Assembly: GCF_030269125.1 (NCBI RefSeq)
Contig: NZ_BSSM01000004.1
Coordinates: 62,001 to 126,000, forward strand
Direction of reading: 5' to 3'
Origin: Streptomyces hygroscopicus subsp. hygroscopicus
Lineage (GTDB): Bacteria > Actinomycetota > Actinomycetes > Streptomycetales > Streptomycetaceae
DNA length: 64,000 nt
The position numbers were made by a program, and so were the translations under genes. Positions 26,219 to 32,798 of this stretch are shown piece by piece. The number at the start of each line of letters is the position of its first letter. The first letter of the stretch is position 1. Below the pieces are notes generated by a model. It saw only the letters and a program-made list of their open reading frames with translations, was not told where the DNA came from and ran no database searches.

Positions 26219-27298
26219 ATGACGATTTCCCCTGACGCACCCGTGATCGCGGGAGCACCTGCCGCCCGCCCCCACAACTCCCCGTCGCGGGCCGGCAGCG
26301 ACTTCGCCGGACTTTCCCGGCGCATCACCGAAGCGGGTCTGCTGGAGCGGCGCCCCGGTTACTACACGGTGCGGCTCGGTGTGGTGATCGGGCTGCTGGC
26401 GGCGGGCTGGGGAGTCTTCCTCGCGCTCGGTGACACCTGGTGGCAACTCGCGGTCGCCGCGTTCCTGGCGCTGGTCTTCGGCCAAGTGGCCCTGGTGGCG
26501 CATGATCTGGCTCATCGGCAGGTCTTCCGGCGGCGCCGGCCGAGCGAGGTCTGGGGTCGGCTCTTCGGCAACCTCGGCATAGGCATGAGCTACGGCTGGT
26601 GGATGAACAAGCACACCCGCCACCACGCCAATCCCAACCACGAGGAACTCGACCCGGACGTCGCCCCGGACATCCTGGTCTGGTCCACCGACCAGGCCCG
26701 CAACAGCAGCGGCGTGTCCCGCCTCATCGGTGGGTGCCAGGCGGCCCTGTTCTTCCCGCTGCTGACACTGGAGGGCTTCAATCTGCATGTCGCCGGCGTG
26801 CGGGCGCTGCGCTCGCCGTCGATGAAGAACCGGCTGCTGGAGGGTTCCCTGCTCTTCCTGCACATCGCGGCCTACCTGACCGCGCTGTTCGTGGTGCTCC
26901 CCCCGGGCAAGGCAGTGGCATTCCTCGCCGTGCACCAGTGCCTCTTCGGCGTCTACCTCGGCTGCACCTTCGCGCCGAACCACAAGGGCATGCCGACCTT
27001 CACCGGCGACGAGCGGCCCGACTTCCTGCGACGACAGGTACTCACCTCCCGCAATGTGCGCGGCGGCCTGCTCACCGACGTGATGCTCGGCGGCCTGAAC
27101 TACCAGATCGAGCACCACCTGTTCCCGAGCATGCCCACGCCCCATCTGCGACGGGCCCGGACGGTCGTGCGCGCGTACTGCGCGGAGACAGGCGTGCCGT
27201 ACTACGAGACCGGACTGATCGAGTCCTACCGCGAGGCGCTCACCCATCTGCACCGGGTGGGGGAACCGATCAGGCGCCAGCGCAGGGAGACGACCTGA
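26219..27298 (+). CDS. Membrane fatty acid desaturase (acyl-lipid/acyl-CoA type)
   Basis: 359 residues with the three histidine boxes of membrane di-iron desaturases: HDLAH (95-99), HTRHH (132-136) and QIEHH (near residue 297). Four main hydrophobic segments flank them. The QIEHH form with glutamine is typical of the front-end-like and delta-6-type bacterial desaturases. It introduces a double bond into membrane acyl chains using O2 and reduced ferredoxin or a similar donor; no donor gene is adjacent. Such genes usually respond to cold or membrane stress, but nothing in the sequence proves that here. Confidence 0.92.
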   Translation: MTISPDAPVIAGAPAARPHNSPSRAGSDFAGLSRRITEAGLLERRPGYYTVRLGVVIGLLAAGWGVFLALGDTWWQLAVAAFLALVFGQVALVAHDLAHRQVFRRRRPSEVWGRLFGNLGIGMSYGWWMNKHTRHHANPNHEELDPDVAPDILVWSTDQARNSSGVSRLIGGCQAALFFPLLTLEGFNLHVAGVRALRSPSMKNRLLEGSLLFLHIAAYLTALFVVLPPGKAVAFLAVHQCLFGVYLGCTFAPNHKGMPTFTGDERPDFLRRQVLTSRNVRGGLLTDVMLGGLNYQIEHHLFPSMPTPHLRRARTVVRAYCAETGVPYYETGLIESYREALTHLHRVGEPIRRQRRETT

Positions 27299-27357
27299 TG
27301 CGTCCGGGTCCTCCGTACCCACTGGCCCGTATCCCGTTCCCCGTTCGCCGGGCCCGC

Positions 27358-27414
27358 GTCGCGGGAGGGAGCCCCGGAGAGGACCACCGGCCTTCCGGAC
27401 GGCGGTCCCGCGAC
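27358..27414. terminator. Possible terminator between desaturase and glycosyltransferase genes
   Basis: GTCGCGGGA and TCCCGCGAC are perfect 9-bp arms separated by 39 nt that contain smaller stems. It lies in the 140-bp gap between two convergent genes, where a bidirectional terminator is expected. Confidence 0.4.
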
Positions 27415-27438
27415 CCCGCTGCCCCCCGACACCATGGC

Positions 27439-28623
27439 TCAGACCGGCAACCCTTCGATGAGGTCGGCGGCACGCGCCGTCCCGCCTTCGGCCCGCGCCT
27501 CGGCACTCAGCCGGGCGGAGCGGCGCGCGACCTCCGGATCCCCGAGCAGGTCCTCCAGGGCCGCCCTCAGTGCGTCGGCCGTCGCGTCCGCGGTGTCGAT
27601 ACGGCGGGCCACGCCCAGCTCCACCAACCGGTCGGCGTTCATGAACTGTTCGGCGGCCTGCGGGACGGCGATCATCGGGACGCCCGCGAGCAGGCCCTCG
27701 CCGCAGCCGCCCATGCCGGCGTGGGTGACGAAGGCGTCCGCCTCGTCGAGGATCGCGCGCTGCGGGACCCAGGAGTGGACCTCGACATTGGACGGGATGG
27801 TGCCGAGTTCCCCCGGGTCGGTGTACTTGCCGATCTGGAGGACGACATGCCAGCCGGGCAGATCGCCGTAGGCCGCGAGGCACTGGCGGTAGAACCCGGG
27901 CTGCCGGGTGAAGGCCGAACCCAGGGAGACCAGCAGCACCTTCTCGGCGTCTGGCGGGCGGGTCCAGCCGTCCCCGGTCGCCGCCCGGTCGAAGCAGGGT
28001 CCTACGTAGGTCACGGTGCTGGTGTCGACCCGGTCGGCGTGCGGCTGCATCGCCCGGGGGATGAGCGCCAGCGCCCGCGCGGGCCGACCGGAGAAGGAGT
28101 CCACATCGGTCGTGGACGCCCCGCACCCGGCGAGCCACTCGGCGAACCTCGCCCGGTAGGCGTCCGCGCCCGGCAACTGCCGGATGTGCGCCGCGACTTC
28201 CTCGTCGTAGCCCTCCCAGGCGACGAAGGTCGGGGACAGCTGTATCAGGGGCCGGCCCTGCGACTCGGCGAGGGCGCGCCCGGCGTAGGCGCCGATGTCG
28301 TACAGGTACAGGTCCGCCGGGTCCTGGACGTAGGCGGCGTGCAGCCGGGAGAGGGTCCGGATGGCGTCGGAGAGGAAGAGGTCCATCGTGGCGACGGGGT
28401 CCTCGGGCCAGGTGTTGTCGGCGAACGGCAGCCCGGAGGGGCAGGGGACGAGTTCGGCGCCGGTGCCCGCGATCAGGTCGGCGACCGCCGGGTCGTTGGC
28501 GTACGTCACCCGGTGGCCGCGTGCCACCAGCTCACGGATGACCGCCAGACTGGGCAGGACATGGCTGACGATCGGGATGCCGACCATGGCGATGTGGATA
28601 CGGCGGCGCGACGCGGAGGGCAT
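27439..28623 (-). CDS. Macrolide glycosyltransferase, OleD/Mgt-like (GT1)
   Basis: 394 residues and colinear, by memory, with OleD and MgtA: HIAMVGIPIVSHVLPSLAVIRELVARGHRVTYA start, LSPTFVAWEGYDEEVA, ALIPRAMQPHADRVD, KVLLVSLGSAFTRQPGFYRQC, and the C-terminal donor site WVPQRAILDEADAFVTHAGMGG with PMIAVPQAAEQ. In OleD the catalytic His is in the AAHGHVNPS loop; here it is VSHVLPS, so one His is retained but the loop differs. Mgt enzymes inactivate macrolides by 2'-O-glucosylation from UDP-glucose in the cytoplasm. ATG 28623 is preferred over TTG 28632. A leader peptide and two hairpins lie upstream, suggesting antibiotic-inducible attenuation. Confidence 0.88.
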   Translation of the reverse strand: MPSASRRRIHIAMVGIPIVSHVLPSLAVIRELVARGHRVTYANDPAVADLIAGTGAELVPCPSGLPFADNTWPEDPVATMDLFLSDAIRTLSRLHAAYVQDPADLYLYDIGAYAGRALAESQGRPLIQLSPTFVAWEGYDEEVAAHIRQLPGADAYRARFAEWLAGCGASTTDVDSFSGRPARALALIPRAMQPHADRVDTSTVTYVGPCFDRAATGDGWTRPPDAEKVLLVSLGSAFTRQPGFYRQCLAAYGDLPGWHVVLQIGKYTDPGELGTIPSNVEVHSWVPQRAILDEADAFVTHAGMGGCGEGLLAGVPMIAVPQAAEQFMNADRLVELGVARRIDTADATADALRAALEDLLGDPEVARRSARLSAEARAEGGTARAADLIEGLPV

Positions 28624-28678
28624 GGGGGACAAGAGGACTCACTCGTTCCAGGTCTACGGCGAACGGGGTACGGCAGGC

Positions 28679-28752
28679 CGGCGTGCCGACGGCACCAGGT
28701 CCTGGTGGCGGACACGCCGAGGCATGCGGAGGAGAACCGGGGCGCTGCCCCG
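28679..28752 (-). promoter_or_regulatory. Leader hairpins between the leader peptide and the glycosyltransferase
   Basis: On the transcript, a 6-bp stem (CGGGGC-AGC-GCCCCG, 28752-28738) lies 6 nt after the leader-peptide stop and is followed by GTTCTCC. A second structure pairs CGGCGTG with CACGCCG (28719-28713 with 28685-28679) around an inner perfect CACCAGG/CCTGGTG stem. Two stems between a tiny ORF and a resistance-type gene fit ribosome-mediated attenuation; no alternative pairing was demonstrated. Confidence 0.5.
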
Positions 28753-28758
28753 AGCCGT

Positions 28759-28785
28759 TCAGCCGTAGATCTGAGTGAAGTGCAT
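28759..28785 (-). CDS. Putative 8-residue leader peptide MHFTQIYG
   Basis: ATG CAC TTC ACT CAG ATC TAC GGC TGA. A TAGAGT hexamer ends 7 nt before the ATG, so transcription would start at or next to it and the ORF would be leaderless, as is common in Streptomyces. Its stop is followed by the leader hairpins, and the glycosyltransferase starts 135 nt further on. Short leader peptides read this way control erm and ABC-F genes by drug-dependent ribosome stalling. The call is by analogy only. Confidence 0.5.
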   Translation of the reverse strand: MHFTQIYG

Positions 28786-28842
28786 GCTGGTGACTCTAGC
28801 CGTACTCACGATCCGGGGCACCGGATTTCCTTCCGCTGTCCC

Positions 28843-29484
28843 TCACACCCGCGGGGCGGCGGCCTCCAGATCCGCGATGCTGCCCGACATGATGGTGCGG
28901 ATGTGTTCCGTGATGTGCTCCGCGGGCCAGTCCCACCAGGCCACCGCCAGCAGCCGGGCGACGTCCTCGGAGCCGTGGCGGGTGCGGATGAGGCGGGCCG
29001 GGTTGCCGCCGACGATGCCGTAGTCCGGAACATCCGCGGTGACCACGGCACCGGTCGCGATGACCGCGCCGTGTCCGATCCGTACGCCGGGCATCACCGT
29101 CGCGCCGTGCCCGAACCAGACGTCGTTGCCGACGACGGTGTCCCCCCGGTTCGGCAGGCCGGTGAGCAGGTCGAAGTGGGCGGCCCAGGAGCCGCCCATG
29201 GTGGGGAAGGGGAAGGTCGAGGGGCCGTCCATGCGGTGGTTGGCGCCGTTCATGATGAACCGCACGCCCGTGCCCAGCGCACAGAACTTGCCGATGACCA
29301 GCTTCTCCGGCCCGTAGTGGTAGAGCACGTTGCGCGTCTCGAACGCGGTCGCGTCGTCCGGGTCGTCGTAGTACGAGTACTCGCCGACCTCGATCAGCGG
29401 GGACTTCACCAGGGGCTTGAGCAGGACGACCCGAGGCTGCTCGGGCATCGGGTGGAGGACGGTCGGGTCGGCCGGTACGGGCAT
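28843..29484 (-). CDS. Xenobiotic acetyltransferase, Vat/CatB-like hexapeptide-repeat protein
   Basis: 213 residues from ATG 29484, which has GAGGAAG 8 bp upstream; ATG 29529 would add 15 residues. [39 protein letters not shown] (catalytic His of the XAT family in NHRM), FPFPTMGG and [38 protein letters not shown] form the left-handed beta-helix of Vat and CatB enzymes. These transfer acetyl from acetyl-CoA to streptogramin A or chloramphenicol; the exact substrate here is unknown. It is in tandem with, and 219 bp upstream of, the macrolide glycosyltransferase. Confidence 0.88.
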   Translation of the reverse strand: MPVPADPTVLHPMPEQPRVVLLKPLVKSPLIEVGEYSYYDDPDDATAFETRNVLYHYGPEKLVIGKFCALGTGVRFIMNGANHRMDGPSTFPFPTMGGSWAAHFDLLTGLPNRGDTVVGNDVWFGHGATVMPGVRIGHGAVIATGAVVTADVPDYGIVGGNPARLIRTRHGSEDVARLLAVAWWDWPAEHITEHIRTIMSGSIADLEAAAPRV

Positions 29485-29546
29485 GGTGGGTGCTTCCTCG
29501 GAGAGCGCGGGTTCGGTTGGCCGTTCCATGATCGTGTCGTGGGTCC

Positions 29547-29570
29547 GTCCCGGACACCGAATTCCGGGAC
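29547..29570. promoter_or_regulatory. Inverted repeat in the vat-paiB divergent gap
   Basis: GTCCCGGA, 8-nt spacer, TCCGGGAC: perfect 8-bp arms. It is 62 bp upstream of the Vat-like start at 29484 and 170 bp upstream of the PaiB-like start. It is a likely operator or a leader stem of the acetyltransferase gene. Confidence 0.5.
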
Positions 29571-29631
29571 CTCCGCCGTCCGATCCTTGTTCTCGCCGGG
29601 GCGCGGTGAAGTGGACCAGGCGGTGCGGTGG

Positions 29632-29662
29632 TTGACGTCGGCCGGTCGAGCTGTTGTACGGT
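29632..29662 (+). promoter_or_regulatory. Possible promoter of the PaiB-like gene
   Basis: TTGACG at 29632 and TACGGT at 29657 match Streptomyces housekeeping -35 and -10 hexamers, with a 19-nt spacer that is slightly long. The start codon is 80 bp downstream. Confidence 0.35.
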
Positions 29663-29741
29663 CCCCTCGTTCCGCCGCTGGTGAGGGACGTGCCGTGCCC
29701 GGTGTCGCCCGACCTGCCGCACGACCGTCGAGGAGACCCGC

Positions 29742-30389
29742 ATGTTCATCAAGCCCTGGGACGCCGGTCTGGACGACGCCGAATGGCGGACCTGGCTCGC
29801 CGAAGGCCATGACTTCGGGCAGCTCAGCGTCAACGGTCTGCCCGGCGAGGCGCCCGTCGTCGTCCCCACCCACTTCGCCACCGACGGCGACCAGCTCCTG
29901 ATCCACCTCGCCCGGCCCAATCCGGTCTGGCAGGCGATCGAGCGCGACCCGAACGTCACCTTCGGCGTCAGCGGCGACTACGCCTTCATCCCCGGCCCCT
30001 GGCGCGCCGCGCCCGGCATCCCGCCCACCGACGGCGTGCCGACCAGCTACTACGCGGCCGTCCAGTTCACCTGCCGCGCCCACATCATCGACGACCCCGA
30101 GGCCAAGGCCGAGCTGCTGCGCCGCCAGCTGGCCCACTTCCAGCCCGACGGCGACCACGCCCCCGTCGAGGTCGACCGGCCGCCGTACGGCCGGATGCTG
30201 CCCGGCATCCGCGGCCTGAGACTGGACGTCGTCGAGGTACGGGCCAAGTTCAAGTACGACAACCAGAAGCCCGTCGAACTCCGCACCACCGTCGCCGACC
30301 GTCTCACCGAACGCGGCGAGGGCCTCGACGCGCCGACCGCCCGCCAGCTGCTGCGCCGCGCTGACCGCGTCGGCACCTGGAAGGCCTGA
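29742..30389 (+). CDS. FMN-binding negative transcriptional regulator, PaiB type
   Basis: 215 residues of the PaiB split-barrel family. [12 protein letters not shown] resembles the conserved M(Y/F)xPxxF start, [27 protein letters not shown] and [23 protein letters not shown] follow the family order, and [18 protein letters not shown] with [12 protein letters not shown] is the C-terminal signature (family KxK.SQN/KxKYDNQ). The fold is a pyridoxamine-oxidase-like flavin-binding barrel, so enzymatic activity is as likely as repression. It is divergent from the vat-mgt pair, and a terminator follows. Confidence 0.88.
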   Translation: MFIKPWDAGLDDAEWRTWLAEGHDFGQLSVNGLPGEAPVVVPTHFATDGDQLLIHLARPNPVWQAIERDPNVTFGVSGDYAFIPGPWRAAPGIPPTDGVPTSYYAAVQFTCRAHIIDDPEAKAELLRRQLAHFQPDGDHAPVEVDRPPYGRMLPGIRGLRLDVVEVRAKFKYDNQKPVELRTTVADRLTERGEGLDAPTARQLLRRADRVGTWKA

Positions 30390-30425
30390 CGGGGGCTTCC
30401 GGAGCGCGCACCGGCCTGACGACCC

Positions 30426-30454
30426 CCGACCGGGCGATCCTGCGATCGGGTCGG
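30426..30454 (+). terminator. Terminator after the PaiB-like gene
   Basis: CCGACC pairs with GGTCGG, and after a 3-nt bulge CGATC pairs with GATCG around a 4-nt loop; it is followed by TTCG. It starts 36 bp after the stop codon. Confidence 0.55.
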
Positions 30455-30591
30455 TTCGCCGGGGTGAGTTCGCATGATCGCCCCAGGCTCCGCAGAATGG
30501 TGCTGTATCCGACCTGCCACGCGGGCCACACCGCCGTACGGGGCCGCAGCCCGGTATCCGCGAGGTGGGCGCCCCGTATCCGGGAGGCGAC

Positions 30592-31266
30592 ATGCACCAC
30601 CGAACGGTCGAGGAACTCATGACCCGGGACGTCGTCCGGGCCCGGCGCGACACCTCGTTCAAGGAGCTCGCGAGGCTGCTGGAGGAGAACGACATCACCG
30701 CCGTCCCCGTGGTGGACGAGATGGAACGTCCGATGGGCGTGGTGTCGGAGGCCGACCTGCTGCGCAAGAGCGCCGACCAGGCCGACCCGTCGGGCCTGAC
30801 CCCGATCCCGCACCTGGAGGCATGGGAACGGGCCAAGGCCGAGGGCGCCCGTGCCGAGGAACTGATGTCCGCCCCCGCGGTGTGCGCCCGGCCCGAATGG
30901 ACCGTGGTCGAGGCCGCCCGCCTCATGGAGGTCCAGCACGTCAAACGCCTGCCCGTGGTGGACGAGGCCGACCGGCTCGTGGGCATCGTCAGCCGCGCCG
31001 ACCTGCTGCGGGTCTTCCTGCGCCGCGACGAGGCCATCCGAGAGGAGATCAACCGGGATCTTCTGCGGGGCATGCTTCTCCTCGATCCCCGCGATGTGAC
31101 GGCGGAGGTGCGCGACGGACGGGTCACGCTCGCCGGGGTCGTGGAGTTCCGCAGTCAGATCCCTGTCGTGGAGCAGCTGTGCCGGGGGGTCGACGGGGTG
31201 GTTTCGGTGTCCGGGAACCTCACCTACCGGACGGATGACGCCAGGGACGCGCCCGGCGGAGGGTGA
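30592..31266 (+). CDS. Two-CBS-domain protein with C-terminal BON domain
   Basis: 224 residues. CBS1 MTRDVVRARRDTSFKELARLLEENDITAVPVVDE..., CBS2 MSAPAVCARPEWTVVEAARLMEVQHVKRLPVVDEADRLVGIVSRADLL, then a BON domain (DVTAEVRDGRVTLAGVVEF ... GVDGVVSVSGNLTY). CBS pairs bind adenine nucleotides; BON binds lipid or ligands. The mycobacterial dormancy protein Hrp1 is also a CBS-pair protein. ATG 30592 has GGGAGG upstream. A close relative sits at 46696. Role: energy-charge sensing is inferred. Confidence 0.9.
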   Translation: MHHRTVEELMTRDVVRARRDTSFKELARLLEENDITAVPVVDEMERPMGVVSEADLLRKSADQADPSGLTPIPHLEAWERAKAEGARAEELMSAPAVCARPEWTVVEAARLMEVQHVKRLPVVDEADRLVGIVSRADLLRVFLRRDEAIREEINRDLLRGMLLLDPRDVTAEVRDGRVTLAGVVEFRSQIPVVEQLCRGVDGVVSVSGNLTYRTDDARDAPGGG

Positions 31267-31268
31267 GC

Positions 31269-31286
31269 GTCGGCGGCTCCGCCGAC
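31269..31286. terminator. Terminator after the CBS/BON gene
   Basis: GTCGGCG-GCTC-CGCCGAC, a perfect 7-bp stem starting 2 bp after the stop codon. It lies in a 219-bp gap before the convergent TrkA gene that is otherwise empty. Confidence 0.55.
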
Positions 31287-31485
31287 ACACCGCCGGGATG
31301 CGGCCGCCCGGGTCGGGGAGACGTTCGCCGCGCCGCGGGTGCGCGGCTTCCGGCTGCACTTCGCGGGCCAGTGGCACCGGTTCGCCGAACCCCGGTCCGC
31401 CACACCGCCGCCCCCTACGGGGACCGACCGGAGGTGAGCCGTCGGGGGCCACGCCCGGCCTCGCCCGCCGAAGGCCGGGCCCCGG

Positions 31486-32142
31486 TCACTGGAAGGCCGC
31501 GTGGATCTCCCGCTCGGTCGCCTCGTGCGACACGAGCAGGAGTTCGTCGCCGGGCAGCAGCCGCACCCCGGGACCGGGCACGGTGGGCCGGCCGTCGCGC
31601 ACGACGGTGGCGACCACGGTGCCCGCGGGCAGCTGGATCTCGCCCAGGGTGCGCCCCGCGGCTCGGGACCGCGCGGTGATGGCGGTCTCGATGACCTCCA
31701 CGCCCGCCTTGCTCAGCCTGAGCAGCGCCACCGTGTCCGTCGCGCCGGTGGCCTCCTCGATCAGGGAGATCAGCGGGGTGGCGGCGGGCACGGCCACGTC
31801 CACGCCCCAGCGCTCGTCGAAGAGCCACGCGTTCTCCGCGTCGTTGACGCGCGCGGCCACCCGGGCCACGCCGAACCGCCCCTTGGCGAGCAGGGCGATG
31901 ACGAGGTTGTCCTCGTCGCGTCCGGTGGTGGCGATGACGAGGTCGCAGGCGAAGGCCCCCGCGCGCTCCAGCGTGCCCGGATCACAGGCGTCGCCGGTGA
32001 GGAGACGCACCTGGTTCAGCCCGTCGAGTTCGGCCACGCGGTCGTCGTCGTACTCGACGAGGGTGACGTCGTTGCGGGCGGCCGACAGCACCTGGGCGAT
32101 CTGGGTGCCGAGCCGGCCCGCGCCCGCGATCAGGACCCTCAC
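31486..32142 (-). CDS. TrkA-type potassium channel/transport regulator (RCK), copy 1
   Basis: 218 residues. MRVLIAGAGRLGTQIAQVLSA is the NAD-binding Rossmann start of RCK_N, with VTLVEYDDDRV (acidic residue binding ribose), TGDACDPGTLERAG, and ATTGRDEDNLV. Residues about 140-215 are an RCK_C (TrkA-C) domain (AAGRTLGEIQLPAGTVVATVVRDG). Such proteins gate K+ uptake in response to NAD(H)/ATP. No TrkH/TrkG membrane subunit gene is present in this window. It is the last gene of the five-gene usp-nitroreductase-ATPase-TrkA-TrkA run and overlaps the previous gene by 4 bp. Confidence 0.9.
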   Translation of the reverse strand: MRVLIAGAGRLGTQIAQVLSAARNDVTLVEYDDDRVAELDGLNQVRLLTGDACDPGTLERAGAFACDLVIATTGRDEDNLVIALLAKGRFGVARVAARVNDAENAWLFDERWGVDVAVPAATPLISLIEEATGATDTVALLRLSKAGVEVIETAITARSRAAGRTLGEIQLPAGTVVATVVRDGRPTVPGPGVRLLPGDELLLVSHEATEREIHAAFQ

Positions 32143-32798
32143 GTTCCCAGCTCCTTGTCGAGAAAGCCGCCGAGCCGGCCGAGCGCGGTCGCGGCGACGG
32201 AGAAGGTGACGAGGTCCCCGGGCTCGGCGAGCACACCGTGGGCGGGCAGCAGCGAATGTCCTCCCCTGGTGACCTCCACGACGCGGATCTCGCCGTCGAC
32301 GTCGAACTCGGACAACCGCCGCCCGGTGAGGTACGACGGCAGCCGGGAGCGTACGAGGAGGGTCTCGCCGCTGCCGAAGGAGACCTCGGGGCTGAGATGG
32401 CGGTGCAGCAGCATCTGGTGGAAGCGGTTGACGGCCCAGCGGACGCTGGAGACCGTCGGGATGCCCAGCTCCTGGTAGAGGTCGGCGCGGCGCGGATCGT
32501 GGATGCGGGCGAGGACGACCGGGACCCGGTACGCGTCCCTGGCCGTCCGCGCGCTGACGATGTTGCTGGTGTCCCCGGAGGTGAGCGCGACGAAGGCGTC
32601 CGCGTGGGCGATGCCGGCCGACTCCAGCGCGGAACGACTGAAGCTGTTGCCCACGTGGAAGGCGCCCTGGAACCCGGGCGGCAGCAGCCCGCGGGCCTTG
32701 GGCTGCCGGTCGATGAGCCGTACGTCGTGACCCTCGGTGACGAGCTGCGTCGCCAGGGCGGCACCGACCCGGCCGCAGCCGGCGATGATCACCCTCAT
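32139..32798 (-). CDS. TrkA-type potassium transport regulator (RCK), copy 2
   Basis: 219 residues: MRVIIAGCGRVGAALATQLVTEGHDVRLIDR is an RCK_N Rossmann start, SAGIAHADAFVALTSGDTSNIVSA follows, and the C-terminal half (LLVRSRLPSYLTGRRLSEFDVDGEIRVVEVTRGGHSLLP) is RCK_C. Pairing of two unequal TrkA proteins resembles actinobacterial CeoB/CeoC. ATG 32798 overlaps the P-type ATPase stop by 4 bp, and its stop overlaps the next start, so the three are translationally coupled. Confidence 0.9.
   Translation of the reverse strand: MRVIIAGCGRVGAALATQLVTEGHDVRLIDRQPKARGLLPPGFQGAFHVGNSFSRSALESAGIAHADAFVALTSGDTSNIVSARTARDAYRVPVVLARIHDPRRADLYQELGIPTVSSVRWAVNRFHQMLLHRHLSPEVSFGSGETLLVRSRLPSYLTGRRLSEFDVDGEIRVVEVTRGGHSLLPAHGVLAEPGDLVTFSVAATALGRLGGFLDKELGT

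Noticed and set aside
26599..29901. A 1100-codon open frame on the + strand across the desaturase, glycosyltransferase and acetyltransferase genes
   Set aside because: It is Pro/Arg/Gly-rich and antisense or out of frame to three recognisable genes; long shadow frames are normal at this GC content.
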